Numbered from the stretch's first letter, positions 24,768-33,861 are shown. The stretch: DNA of 64,000 bases from an uncultured Eubacteriales bacterium (GCA_900316115.1 ONBN01000004.1:1-64000), one strand, 5' to 3'. Program-made: numbers and translations. Notes: generated from the letters alone by a model not told the origin.

Positions 24768-26141
24768 ATGGAGCTTGAAATAGGTGTTGAAGAGGAAAAT
24801 GGTATTGCGAAGCGACCTGTAAAAGGATTGCCAGAATATATGCTCGATTCAATACAGAAAGACATGGTCGGCTATAATAATATGATTTCGCCACCATATT
24901 TTCCTCAAGGAATACCGACGGAGGCAGATGGAAAATGGATTTTTATAATTGTTGCTAGAGCAGGGCAGCAGCGTCCATATAAGTCGCCAGAGTATGTAAC
25001 CAGCAAGAAAGAAAAAAAGTACAATTACTATATTCGATATCAGACAAGCTCTGTTAAGGCAAACAATGAACAGGAAAGGGAACTGATTAATATGTCAGAT
25101 TTAACCCCATTTGATTGCAGGGCGAACCATAAGGCAGCACTTGAAGATATTTCACCGGTGCTGTTGGAAGATCATCTGAGAAAAACAGGTAGTAAACTTG
25201 CAAAACAGGTAAGAGAGCATGGGGTTGGAGAAATACTTAATGATATGCAGCTTTTAGTTGGACCACCTGAACTTAGGTATATTCAGAATGTTGCAATTAT
25301 GATGTTCTGTGAGCATCCAGAGAAATTTTTTGGATATACTTATGTACAGATGACTGCCTTTCCACAGGGAAGTATTGAAAATCCAGGTATTAGCGAAGAT
25401 TTTTCCAATATTACAGGTTCGGTGCCACAGATGATTCAGGCGACTATGGAGAGATTTCGTAATTTGATTATTCGCGAAAAAGTGATTAAAGTATCGAATC
25501 AGATGGAATCATTACGAATATTTAATTATCCATATCAGGCTATAAAAGAAGCAGTGGTAAATTCTTTTTATCACAGGGATTATATGTCCTTTGAACCAGT
25601 TACGATTGAAATAGAACCGGATTGTATAAATATTATGAATTTTCCGGGGATAGACAGATCTATTTCAGAAAAGACAATAGCGGAGGGCAAGAGATTTGTT
25701 TCAAGATATTACCGCAATAGGAGGCTTGGTGAGTTTTTAAAAGAACTTGACTTGTCAGAAGGACATTCCTCTGGGATTCCGACTATACAGGAAGAACTTG
25801 AAAAAAATGGGTCTCCAAGAGCAGAGTTTTTTACTGACGAAGATCGGCGGGCTGTGAGAGTGCGAATACCGATTCATCCGGCATTTTTGGAAGCAGATGA
25901 GGAAGTTACATTGCTGAACAGTTATGATAAAGCGATGAAAAAAGTGTCAAAGAAAAAAATGGGACAATACGACAAAATCCTGAAAATATTAAGTGATGAC
26001 CAGTGGCATAAAACAGCGGAAATAGCTGATAATCTTGGATTAAAGGATACTAGGACAAAGGAGTTGTTGAAGGAATTACTTGCACTAGATAAACTCATTG
26101 ATGATGGAAAAACAAAAGGAAAGATGTATAAATTAAAATAA
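24768..26141 (+). CDS. AlbA_2/Schlafen-type ATP-binding regulator, N-terminally truncated
   Basis: The 457-residue protein resembles bacterial AlbA_2 plus HATPase_c_4 regulators. The part equivalent to the end of AlbA_2 (IGVEEENGIAKRPVKGL) is at its very start, so about 60 residues normally preceding it are missing. The middle has the ATPase-like NYPYQAIKEAVVNSFYHRDY (about 246-265). The end has a winged-helix segment (KILKILSDDQWHKTAEIADNLGLKDTRTKELLKELLALDKL, about 405-445). The ATG at 24768 has only a weak ribosome site; a strong AAGGAGG at about 24710 leads to a frame that stops at once. It is AT-rich, bounded by hairpins, and splits the ECF genes, which suggests insertion and decay. Confidence 0.7.
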   Translation: MELEIGVEEENGIAKRPVKGLPEYMLDSIQKDMVGYNNMISPPYFPQGIPTEADGKWIFIIVARAGQQRPYKSPEYVTSKKEKKYNYYIRYQTSSVKANNEQERELINMSDLTPFDCRANHKAALEDISPVLLEDHLRKTGSKLAKQVREHGVGEILNDMQLLVGPPELRYIQNVAIMMFCEHPEKFFGYTYVQMTAFPQGSIENPGISEDFSNITGSVPQMIQATMERFRNLIIREKVIKVSNQMESLRIFNYPYQAIKEAVVNSFYHRDYMSFEPVTIEIEPDCINIMNFPGIDRSISEKTIAEGKRFVSRYYRNRRLGEFLKELDLSEGHSSGIPTIQEELEKNGSPRAEFFTDEDRRAVRVRIPIHPAFLEADEEVTLLNSYDKAMKKVSKKKMGQYDKILKILSDDQWHKTAEIADNLGLKDTRTKELLKELLALDKLIDDGKTKGKMYKLK

Positions 26142-26182
26142 TTCGTCGCTTAAAAAGCGACGAAAAAAGCGACGAAAATTTT
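26142..26182 (+). terminator. Terminator after the truncated AlbA_2 gene
   Basis: TTCGTCGCT (26142-26150) pairs perfectly with AGCGACGAA (26156-26164). A second copy of AGCGACGAA at 26168-26176 offers an alternative partner and leads into TTTTT. Confidence 0.7.
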
Positions 26183-26216
26183 TGAAATTTTAATAAATTA
26201 ACTGAGGTATATACAT

Positions 26217-27941
26217 ATGGTGGAACAAAAAAAGCCCATTATTTCATTTAAGGATTTTTCCTTTCAGTACAGGGCGCAGAAAAAGCCTACCCTGACCGGG
26301 ATCAACCTGGATATTTATCCTGGTGAGAGAGTGCTGATCGCAGGTCCGTCTGGCAGTGGTAAAAGTACGTTAGCTGGCTGTGTAAACGGCCTGAATCCTT
26401 TTTCAAATCCGGGAGAGTGCTCCGGAAGTCTTATCGTGGATGGTGTGGATGCACCGAAGAGCAGTATTTTTGAACTTTCAGCCCATGTAGGAACTGTACT
26501 CCAGGATCCGGACGGACAGTTTATCGGCCTGACGGTAGGGGAGGACATTGCCTTTGCGTTGGAGAACAGCTGCACTCCGCAGGACAAGATGCGTGAGATC
26601 ACAGAGCATGTGGCAGACCTGGTAGGGATCAGGGAGCATCTGGAATATGCTCCTCATGAATTGTCAGGCGGCCAGAAACAGAGAGTTTCTCTGGCTGGAG
26701 TGATGGTAGACAGTGTGAAGATTCTTTTATTTGATGAGCCGCTGGCCAATCTGGATCCGGCTACCGGCAAGCAGGCCATCGAACTGATCGATGAGATCCA
26801 GGAAAAGACAGATACAACAGTTCTGATCATTGAGCACAGGCTGGAAGATGTACTGTGGAGAAATGTAGACAGGATCGTTTTGGTAAATGAAGGGAAGATC
26901 CTGGCAGATCTGCATCCGGATGAACTGCTTTCCACCAGCCTTCTGGCGGAGAACGGCATTCGTGAGCCGTTGTATGTAACTGCTATGCGGTATGCAGGGA
27001 TCCAGATCACACCCCAGAAGCAGCCTTCCCATGTAGATCGTACAGTACTTGATGAGCAGGATATCCAGAAGCTTTCCACCTGGTTTGAATCCAGACCTCA
27101 GCCCCAGCCAAAGGAAGAACCTCAGGCTCTGCTACAGGTGGAGGGGTTAAGCTTTGGCTATACAAAAGAGAGACAGATTTTGCATAATGTAAGCTTTTCC
27201 ATTGGAAAAGGGGAAATGGTCAGTATCGTAGGACAGAACGGTGCAGGCAAATCCACACTATCCAAGGTGATCTGTGGTTTTGAGCAGGCTGAGAAAGGTA
27301 AGATCCTTTTTGAAGGCCGGGATATTACAGGAGAAAATATTCGGAAAAGAGCCAAATATATCGGATACGTTATGCAGAACCCAAATCAGATGATTTCCAA
27401 GAATATGATCTTTGATGAGGTTGCCCTGGCACTTCAGGGAAGCGGTATGGATCAGGCGCAGATCCGGGAAAAGGTAGAGTCTACGCTGAAGATCTGCGGC
27501 TTATATCCTTTCCGTAACTGGCCGGTTTCCGCTTTAAGCTTTGGACAGAAAAAGCGTGTGACTATAGCAAGTGTGCTGGTACAGGATCCAAGACTGATCA
27601 TCTTAGATGAGCCTACTGCAGGACAGGATTTCAGACATTATACGGATATTATGGAGTTTCTGCGGGGACTGAACCGGCAGGGCGTGACTGTGATCATGAT
27701 CACTCATGATATGCATCTGATGCTGGAATATACACCAAGAGCCCTGGTATTTTGTGACGGCCAGCTGATCGCAGACAGAAGTGCGGCAGGTGTCCTGTGT
27801 GATCCGGAGCTGATTAGGAAGGCGGCATTAAAAGAGACAAGCCTTTTTACATTGGCCAACAGGTGCGGGATATCTCCGGCAGAGGCTTTTGTAGAACGGT
27901 TTATAGAGAAAGACAGGGAGGTACGCAGTCATGGCTGCTAA
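26217..27941 (+). CDS. ECF transporter fused A-A' ATPase
   Basis: The 574-residue protein contains two complete ABC ATPase domains, as in YkoD-type ECF energising subunits. Domain 1: Walker A GPSGSGKST (about residue 40), signature LSGGQKQR, Walker B ILLFDEPLANLD. Domain 2: GQNGAGKST (about 340), a degenerate LSFGQKKR signature and LIILDEPTAGQD. It pairs with the T component gene, which it overlaps by 11 bases. It probably drives the UPF0397 S component at 24020. The start follows GAGGT. Confidence 0.92.
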   Translation: MVEQKKPIISFKDFSFQYRAQKKPTLTGINLDIYPGERVLIAGPSGSGKSTLAGCVNGLNPFSNPGECSGSLIVDGVDAPKSSIFELSAHVGTVLQDPDGQFIGLTVGEDIAFALENSCTPQDKMREITEHVADLVGIREHLEYAPHELSGGQKQRVSLAGVMVDSVKILLFDEPLANLDPATGKQAIELIDEIQEKTDTTVLIIEHRLEDVLWRNVDRIVLVNEGKILADLHPDELLSTSLLAENGIREPLYVTAMRYAGIQITPQKQPSHVDRTVLDEQDIQKLSTWFESRPQPQPKEEPQALLQVEGLSFGYTKERQILHNVSFSIGKGEMVSIVGQNGAGKSTLSKVICGFEQAEKGKILFEGRDITGENIRKRAKYIGYVMQNPNQMISKNMIFDEVALALQGSGMDQAQIREKVESTLKICGLYPFRNWPVSALSFGQKKRVTIASVLVQDPRLIILDEPTAGQDFRHYTDIMEFLRGLNRQGVTVIMITHDMHLMLEYTPRALVFCDGQLIADRSAAGVLCDPELIRKAALKETSLFTLANRCGISPAEAFVERFIEKDREVRSHGC

Positions 27942-28761
27942 GACAGTATTAAATTATCTTCCCAGGGAAAGTGTGGTGCATAAGCTTACAGGCACTACCA
28001 AGCTGGCATTTTTTCTGCTTTTTACATTTGCAAGTATGATCACCTATAATACATGGGTGCTTTTAGGACTTCTGGCTGTCAGTCTTTTTGCTTTCAAGCT
28101 GAGCCGGATCCATTTCCGGGAAGTACGGTTTATGATGATTTTCATGCTGGTATTTCTCTTTTTGAACAATTTGTTTATCCTGTTGTTTGACCCTAATCAG
28201 GGAACAACACTGTATGGTACCCGCCATGTGCTTTTTCATCTGTTCTGGCGGTATGACATTACACAGGAGCAGTTATTTTACATGCTGAATATTTCCCTGA
28301 AATATTTCGTGGCACTGCCGGTAGCGATCCTGTTTATTTCAGCTACCAATCCAAGTGAGTTTGCAGCCAGCCTGAACAGTATTGGTGTTTCCTATAAGAT
28401 CGGATATTCTGTGGCCATTGCCCTTCGATATATTCCGGATATCCAGAGGGATTACCACAGCATCAGCCAGGCACAGCAGGCCAGAGGTGTGGAGCTTGGG
28501 AAAAGCGAGCCGTTTTTTGCAAGACTGAAAAACTCCGTCAGCATCCTGATGCCCCTGATCCTTACCAGCCTGAACCGGATCAATACTATCTCCAATGCCA
28601 TGGAGCTGCGTGGATTTGGAAAAGACAAGAAGCGAACCTGGTATATGAAGCGTCCGTTTGCACGCAGGGATTTTGTGGTTCTTGCACTGGGCGTTGTGCT
28701 GTTTGGAATCAGCCTGGGAATTACCCTGCGCTTTGGACGTTTTTATAACCCTTTTAAATAA
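27931..28761 (+). CDS. ecfT: ECF transporter T component (EcfT/CbiQ-like)
   Basis: The 276-residue membrane protein has five to seven hydrophobic segments and the EcfT coupling motifs QAQQARGVELG (about 178-188) and AMELRGFGKDKKR (about 223-235); the two Ala-Arg-Gly type boxes bind the ATPase pair. It overlaps the ATPase gene by 11 bases, so the two are made together. A bidirectional terminator separates it from the convergent glycerate kinase gene. Confidence 0.9.
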   Translation: MAAKTVLNYLPRESVVHKLTGTTKLAFFLLFTFASMITYNTWVLLGLLAVSLFAFKLSRIHFREVRFMMIFMLVFLFLNNLFILLFDPNQGTTLYGTRHVLFHLFWRYDITQEQLFYMLNISLKYFVALPVAILFISATNPSEFAASLNSIGVSYKIGYSVAIALRYIPDIQRDYHSISQAQQARGVELGKSEPFFARLKNSVSILMPLILTSLNRINTISNAMELRGFGKDKKRTWYMKRPFARRDFVVLALGVVLFGISLGITLRFGRFYNPFK

Positions 28762-28778
28762 AGGATCTATTCAGAAAA

Positions 28779-28808
28779 ATTTATCTGGGGTATCAGATAA
28801 ATGTTTTT
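28779..28808. terminator. Bidirectional terminator between the ECF T and glycerate kinase genes
   Basis: ATTTATCTG (28779-28787) pairs perfectly with CAGATAAAT (28794-28802). T residues follow on the plus strand and A residues precede it, so it works in both directions. The stop codon of the minus-strand gene falls in the loop. Confidence 0.75.
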
Positions 28809-29785
28809 ATTACACGGAAAACCTGTTCTACAGAAGCAGACATGTTTGCTTTTGCGGCATCAGTATCCATAGCCTCTTCCAGGGAGACTACGGATCTGAG
28901 GATCGGGAAAAATGCGTCAATACCAGCCTGATTGCAGGCGATTGCATCAGGTGTTACGCATCCCGAAAAAGCCAGAACCGGTTTTCCGTATTTTTTTGCC
29001 ATCTGTGCCACGCCGAAGGGGGCTTTTCCCATAACTGTCTGTGCATCCAGACGGCCCTCTCCTGTAATGACAATATCTGCATCCTTGATAAAATCTTCCA
29101 TGTGGGTTTCTTCAAGCACGATCTTGATCCCGGATTCCAGGGAAGCATTTAAAAAGGTACGGAAGGCAAAGCCAAGGCCGCCGGCAGCACCACAACCTGG
29201 ATAGTCTGGATCTGCCCCCGGATAAATCTTTTTGGTAAGATCTGCATAATGTGCCAGCCATGGATCCATAAGGGCGATCATTTCGGTGTCAGCGCCTTTT
29301 TGCGGGCCGAAAATGGCACTGCATCCGTCAGGTCCGCAAAGTGGATTGGTTACATCACAGGCAATGCGGAAGGTACACTCCTTTAATTCCGGAAGTACAT
29401 GGGTAGTATCAATGTTTTTCAGAAGAGACAGCCCCTGCACCCCATAGGGAATAGGATTCCCGGCAGCATCCAGAAAATCAAAGCCAAGAGCCTGGAGCAT
29501 TCCTGCACCACCTGACATTTCAATAATAGCAGTGCGGGAGGCGGAAAGGATCCCATAGCAGCAATCTGTAGGCTTTCCGTTTGGACCTGTGACTGTGATG
29601 GTACGAAAAGAGCCGCCCATACCTTCCGTGATGGCAGTGACTGTGCCCTCTCCTCCGTCTGCAAGGGGGCGGATGCAGATACTGGCATCAGGAAAAACCG
29701 CTCGGATGCCTTTCGCAGCAGCAACTCCGGCTTCCTGGGAAGTCATGCTCCCTTTAAATGAATCAATGGCGATTGCAATCTTCAT
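28793..29785 (-). CDS. Glycerate 2-kinase family protein with internal deletion
   Basis: The 330-residue protein clearly belongs to the GarK/GlxK glycerate kinase family: KIAIAIDSFKGSMTSQEAG start, PLADGGEGTV, RIACDVTNPLCGPDGCSAIFGPQKGAD, CGAAGGLGFAFR and DIVITGEGRLDAQT. Such kinases are normally about 375-380 residues. Here AIIEM joins directly to SGGAGMLQALG, so about 45-50 residues including the conserved GTGELI and GIGGSATND motifs are missing, in frame, at about 29514-29518. Activity is doubtful. The start at 29785 follows AAGGAGAT. A divergent CdaR-type regulator lies upstream, typical for glycerate/sugar-diacid loci. Confidence 0.85.
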   Translation of the reverse strand: MKIAIAIDSFKGSMTSQEAGVAAAKGIRAVFPDASICIRPLADGGEGTVTAITEGMGGSFRTITVTGPNGKPTDCCYGILSASRTAIIEMSGGAGMLQALGFDFLDAAGNPIPYGVQGLSLLKNIDTTHVLPELKECTFRIACDVTNPLCGPDGCSAIFGPQKGADTEMIALMDPWLAHYADLTKKIYPGADPDYPGCGAAGGLGFAFRTFLNASLESGIKIVLEETHMEDFIKDADIVITGEGRLDAQTVMGKAPFGVAQMAKKYGKPVLAFSGCVTPDAIACNQAGIDAFFPILRSVVSLEEAMDTDAAKANMSASVEQVFRVIKTFI

Positions 29786-29824
29786 AGTCAGATCTCCTTT
29801 TCTATTTATATAAATGTGCGTTTT

Positions 29825-29945
29825 AATGTTTTTCACATACCGGTAGGTAAATTTATGTGGTTTGGTATTTTTTCTACAATCAGCATGTTGTTCAATATTT
29901 TTCATTCATCTGTAAGCAAATTTATGTGGGTTCAAACTTTTTGCT
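29825..29945. repeat. Imperfect direct repeat in the divergent control region
   Basis: Two units of about 50 bases start at 29825 and 29894 (69-base period). They share an exact AAATTTATGTGG (29849-29860 and 29918-29929) and similar flanks. They may be paired binding sites for the CdaR-type regulator between the divergent genes. The remainder of the 344-base gap is A-rich. Confidence 0.5.
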
Positions 29946-30032
29946 CCTGGCAGTATCTTAGTTTTATTTTATCAATTTTTAGACATAAAAAAATATTAAA
30001 AATAACAAAAAAGACTTTAAAAACACTAAAAA

Positions 30033-30088
30033 ATATGTTATACAGAACATATCGTAACAAAACCCTTAAAATAAACAGATAATATAAT
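30033..30088 (+). promoter_or_regulatory. Palindrome and -10 box upstream of the CdaR-type gene
   Basis: ATATGTT (30033-30039) and AACATAT (30046-30052) form an inverted repeat. TATAAT at 30083-30088 is a full -10 box without a good -35. This fits a weak or activator-dependent promoter. Confidence 0.45.
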
Positions 30089-30129
30089 CGGGGTGCTGCC
30101 CTTAATATTTTTATAAGGGGGAAAGAGAT

Positions 30130-31200
30130 ATGGAGATCATTGACAGGGAAACTGCCCAGTATATTGTGGATACAGTAAAGAGTGTATGTGGAAAAGACAT
30201 TAATTATATTGATGCCCGGGGGATCATTATTGCCAGCACAGATCACAGCTGGGTAGATTCCTTCCATGAGATCGGCTATCAGGTAGTAACCCAGGGAACA
30301 GCCAAAGAAGTCTCAGGGGATGAAGGCTTTTTCGGTGTTCAGAAAGGGGTAAACCTTCCTGTATTTTATCATGGAAAAGTGATTGCTGCTGTAGGGATCA
30401 GCGGCGAAGTGGAAGAAGCAGGGAAATATGCTGCTCTGGCCCAGAAGATCACCACGATTCTTCTTCGGGAAAGGGAAATGGAAGCCAGGGGAAGCCGGAA
30501 AAGATCAAAGATCAGCTATATGCTTCGTGCATTGCTTAGACAGGACATTACGGATTACACGGAGTTGAAAGTGTTTTTTAAAGAAAACAGTCTTCGGGAA
30601 TCAGGAAAGTACAGGATGGCTTTTGTACATGTAAGATCAGATGTTTTTGAGGAAGGCATGAACAATCCGGTGATCCGTGTTTTTGAAAAGATCAGTCCCT
30701 GGTATACATATGAATATCCGGGAGAGTACATTTTATTGCTAAAGGAAAGCGACACCGGTAAAGCCATGCGGCTTCTTAGGGAACTGACCGGGGGGCATAG
30801 CACAGATATTACCGCAGGGATGGGGACAGTAAAAGAACTTTCCAATATTTCACAGTCCTGGCAGGAGGCAAGAATGGCTCAGAAAAGCGCACAGAGCGGT
30901 CAGAGTTTTTGCCTGTATGAAGAACTGGGTTTTGAAATGCTTCTGGGAAATGTATCTGAAAAAGTGAAGACCCAGTATGCAGATAAAATCCTGAAAGGTC
31001 TGGATCCGGAAGACCTTCATATGCTGAAGGTTTATTACAGTCAGGATATGTCTTTGCAGAAAACCTGTGAACGGCTGAACATGCATAAGAATACCCTTCA
31101 GTACCGGCTGAACCGGATCCGGGATATCTGCGGATATGACCCAAGGCGGTTCAGGGATGGCGTTTCCCTGTATGCAGCAGTGGAAATGCAGTCAAAATAG
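30130..31200 (+). CDS. CdaR/PucR-type sugar-diacid or glycerate regulator
   Basis: The 356-residue protein has the CdaR sensory domain at the N-terminus (residues 5-135: TAQYIVDTVKSVCGKDINYIDARGIIIASTD and GVQKGVNLPVFYHGKVIAAVGISG). It ends in a PucR-type helix-turn-helix (YYSQDMSLQKTCERLNMHKNTLQYRLNRIRDICGYDPR, about 301-338). Relatives activate glycerate, glucarate or galactarate use. It is divergent from the glycerate kinase gene, its usual partner. GGGGGAAAGAG precedes the ATG. The kinase is damaged, so the regulator may now have other targets. Confidence 0.88.
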   Translation: MEIIDRETAQYIVDTVKSVCGKDINYIDARGIIIASTDHSWVDSFHEIGYQVVTQGTAKEVSGDEGFFGVQKGVNLPVFYHGKVIAAVGISGEVEEAGKYAALAQKITTILLREREMEARGSRKRSKISYMLRALLRQDITDYTELKVFFKENSLRESGKYRMAFVHVRSDVFEEGMNNPVIRVFEKISPWYTYEYPGEYILLLKESDTGKAMRLLRELTGGHSTDITAGMGTVKELSNISQSWQEARMAQKSAQSGQSFCLYEELGFEMLLGNVSEKVKTQYADKILKGLDPEDLHMLKVYYSQDMSLQKTCERLNMHKNTLQYRLNRIRDICGYDPRRFRDGVSLYAAVEMQSK

Positions 31201-31351
31201 AAGAAAAATAGAAAAGTGATTTTTAACAAATTGAACACATTTTTCCCACAAAGTAAACACAAATAGCCCTTATACTATGAAGCATCAAAAGGAAATGAAG
31301 AACATCATTAAAGAATGAAACAGACGATGAGTCTTTAAGGAGGTATATATC

Positions 31352-32845
31352 ATGAAGGATTTTAATGAACTTAATGAGATGGATGAAATGAACGAGAATG
31401 AAAATAACAAAAAGGCAGAAAAGAAAAATCAGAAAAAGAAAATGGTGAAGAAAGGCTTAAGCATCAGTCTTTGTGCAGTACTTGCCGGTGGTCTTGCAGT
31501 TGGTTCCTATCACGGATTCAATTATCTGAATCACTGGAGCAATGCAAGCAGTGTACAGGCAGCTGAGAATGAAGCAACACTTACACTTCTGAAAGCTAAG
31601 AAGTCAAGCTCCAGCGATTCTGATACAGCTGATACAACAGATTCCACAGCAAACGGAAGCCTGGATGTATCTTCAATCGTAGAAAATGCAATGCCGTCTG
31701 TAGTATCCATCAGTACAAAATCAGTACAGGAGGTTCAGGATTATTACGGAATCTTCAGCCAGTATGGATATGCACCTCAGGAGAGAGAGGTTGAAGGAAG
31801 CGGTTCCGGTATCATTATCGGTAAGAATGATTCAGAGCTTCTGATCGTAACCAACTACCATGTAGTAGAGGGCGCAGATACATTATCTGTTGGCTTTGTT
31901 GATAACAACGCATATGAAGCAAAAGTAAAAGGATATGATAACGCAAATGACCTGGCAGTTGTATCCGTATCCCTGGATGATATTTCCGATGATACAATGG
32001 ATGCAATCTCAGTAGCAACCATCGGAAGCTCTGATGACCTGAAGGTAGGCGAGCAGGTAATTGCCATCGGTAATGCACTTGGTTATGGCCAGTCCGTTAC
32101 AACAGGTATTGTCAGTGCAAAGAACCGGAGAGCAAATTCCGATTATTCACAGCAGACAGTTCAGAGTGATGACGAGGATAATCAGAGCGGTATCAACCTG
32201 ATCCAGACAGATGCAGCTATCAACCCTGGTAACAGTGGCGGTGCTCTTCTGAACATGAAAGGTGAGGTTGTTGGTATCAACTCTGCAAAGCTTGCATCTA
32301 CAGAGGTTGAAGGTATCGGTTATGCGATCGCTATTTCTGATGTTACAGATGACATTGAGAACCTGATGAATGAAAAGACAAGAGATAAAGTAGAAGGCAG
32401 CCATGGCGTACTTGGCATCAGTGGACGTACTGTCAGTGATGAAGCAAGCCAGTATTACGGCATTCCGGAAGGCGTATTTGTTGCAGATGTAACAAAAGGT
32501 GGTGCTGCAGAGGCAGCTGGTATCAAGCAGAACAGTATTATCACTAAGTTTGATGGCAAGGCAGTCACCTCCATTCAGGATCTGGTAGACAGACTTGAGT
32601 ACTATGAGCCAGATGAGAAGGTAGAGGTTACTGTTGCAACTCTTGGCAATGGCAGCTATGAAGAGGATACTGTAGAAGTTACCCTTGGTTCCAGTGCAGA
32701 TCAGGATCAGAGCAGTGATGATCAGGACAGCGATGTACAGAATAGTGATGACCAGAGCAACGATGGCCAGAGTGGTGACAACCTGTTTGATGATTTTGAG
32801 CAGGATGGCAGAAGCGGACTTCAGTTTGGTGATGGCGTGAACTAA
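31352..32845 (+). CDS. HtrA/DegP-like membrane-anchored serine protease with PDZ domain
   Basis: The 497-residue protein has a charged cytoplasmic start, one membrane helix (about 33-55), then an S1C protease domain with the triad His170 (TNYHVV), Asp200 (ANDLAVV) and Ser295 (GNSGGALL). A PDZ domain (about 345-440, GVLGISG through VEVTVATLG) and a low-complexity tail rich in Asp, Ser and Gln follow. It degrades or refolds misfolded exported proteins at the cell surface. AAGGAGG precedes the ATG. It stands alone between the regulator and a terminator. The acidic tail is longer than in most relatives. Confidence 0.92.
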   Translation: MKDFNELNEMDEMNENENNKKAEKKNQKKKMVKKGLSISLCAVLAGGLAVGSYHGFNYLNHWSNASSVQAAENEATLTLLKAKKSSSSDSDTADTTDSTANGSLDVSSIVENAMPSVVSISTKSVQEVQDYYGIFSQYGYAPQEREVEGSGSGIIIGKNDSELLIVTNYHVVEGADTLSVGFVDNNAYEAKVKGYDNANDLAVVSVSLDDISDDTMDAISVATIGSSDDLKVGEQVIAIGNALGYGQSVTTGIVSAKNRRANSDYSQQTVQSDDEDNQSGINLIQTDAAINPGNSGGALLNMKGEVVGINSAKLASTEVEGIGYAIAISDVTDDIENLMNEKTRDKVEGSHGVLGISGRTVSDEASQYYGIPEGVFVADVTKGGAAEAAGIKQNSIITKFDGKAVTSIQDLVDRLEYYEPDEKVEVTVATLGNGSYEEDTVEVTLGSSADQDQSSDDQDSDVQNSDDQSNDGQSGDNLFDDFEQDGRSGLQFGDGVN

Positions 32846-32889
32846 GATTTTCTGAATTGAATATTAAGCAGGTAATGTACCTGATATAA

Positions 32890-32934
32890 ACACCGCATCG
32901 GTTTCGGGAAAAGAAGCCGGTGCGGTGTTTTTGT
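32890..32934 (+). terminator. Terminator of the HtrA gene
   Basis: ACACCGCATCGG (32890-32901) pairs with CCGGTGCGGTGT (32917-32928) with one G-U pair, followed by TTTTTGTG. Confidence 0.75.
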
Positions 32935-32937
32935 GTT

Positions 32938-33000
32938 TGGGAGAAATCCGAAAACGAAGCCCTGATATATGGACAAATCTTTTCTGTATAATGCAGCGTC
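32938..33000 (+). repeat. Dispersed repeat copy C (core only)
   Basis: GGGAGAAATCCGAAAACGAA and its continuation to ATCTTTTCTGTATAATGCAG match the cores of copies A and B. The inverted ends present in A and B are not evident here, so this looks like a truncated copy. It directly abuts a terminator. Confidence 0.65.
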
Positions 33001-33063
33001 ACGCTAGATAATCTTTTCATATGTGTTTTATAGATCAATTGGAGCGGAAGTACAGCAAATAAA

Positions 33064-33092
33064 TTGCTGTTTGTCAGAGAGTGTAATATAAT
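33064..33092 (+). promoter_or_regulatory. Promoter of the HAD phosphatase gene
   Basis: TTGCTG at 33064-33069 and TATAAT at 33087-33092 at 17-base spacing, about 35 bases before the start codon. Confidence 0.5.
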
Positions 33093-33126
33093 CGTAACAT
33101 ACGCAAATGGGAAGGGAGAACACTTG

Positions 33127-33861
33127 ATGACAAATAAAATTGCTTTGGTTTTTGACATTGATGATACATTATACCGCCAGATCGACCTGCTCCAGTCTGC
33201 CTGCGAAGAGGCAATGGGTGGGAAGAAACTGCCGGATCCGGAACTTTTTTATCAGACATTTGGGAAAAGAAGCTATGAAATGTTCCTGGAAAGCTCCAGC
33301 GGAAGAATGGAACTTCACCAGTCAAGACTGTGCCGTATCCTGAAAACAATGGAAGACCTGCAGATCCCCTTTACAGAAGAAATGGCAGAAGACTTCCAGC
33401 GCAGATACAAAGAAAAACAGGAGAACCTGAAACTTTCCCAGGCAATGGTAGAAATCCTGGAAACATGCAAATCCGCAGGTATACCAATGGGTGTGATCTC
33501 CAACGGACCGGATCAGCACCAGAAGGATAAATGTCATATTATGGGACTGGAAAAATGGATCCCCATAGAGTATGTGCTGGTTTCAGAAGGGGTTGGCTGT
33601 GCAAAACCGGAAATCAAAATATTCCGTATGGCAGAACAGCGGATGGGGATCACAGATGAAACTGTTTACATGATCGGAGATTCCTTTGCCAATGATATGG
33701 CTGGGGCTATGAATGCAGGATGGAAGACTATCTGGGTAAATTACCATGGCTATAAGCTGCCGGAAGATGCAAAAAGTCCTGATTATCAGGTAGAAACACA
33801 GGAAGAACTGCGTGATGTGATCCTGGGGTTACAGGAGGAAAAAAGAGATATATACTCTTGA
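33127..33861 (+). CDS. HAD-superfamily hydrolase
   Basis: The 244-residue protein has the HAD motifs: I DIDDTLY near residue 11-17 (nucleophile Asp), II VISNGPDQH near 123-131 (Ser), III Lys in CAKPE near 159-163, IV GDSFANDMAGA near 184-194. A helical cap inserts after motif I. This fits the subfamily I phosphatases of sugar phosphates or nucleotides (YjjG/HDHD type). The ATG at 33127 follows GGGAGAAC. It has its own promoter and is monocistronic. Confidence 0.88.
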   Translation: MTNKIALVFDIDDTLYRQIDLLQSACEEAMGGKKLPDPELFYQTFGKRSYEMFLESSSGRMELHQSRLCRILKTMEDLQIPFTEEMAEDFQRRYKEKQENLKLSQAMVEILETCKSAGIPMGVISNGPDQHQKDKCHIMGLEKWIPIEYVLVSEGVGCAKPEIKIFRMAEQRMGITDETVYMIGDSFANDMAGAMNAGWKTIWVNYHGYKLPEDAKSPDYQVETQEELRDVILGLQEEKRDIYS

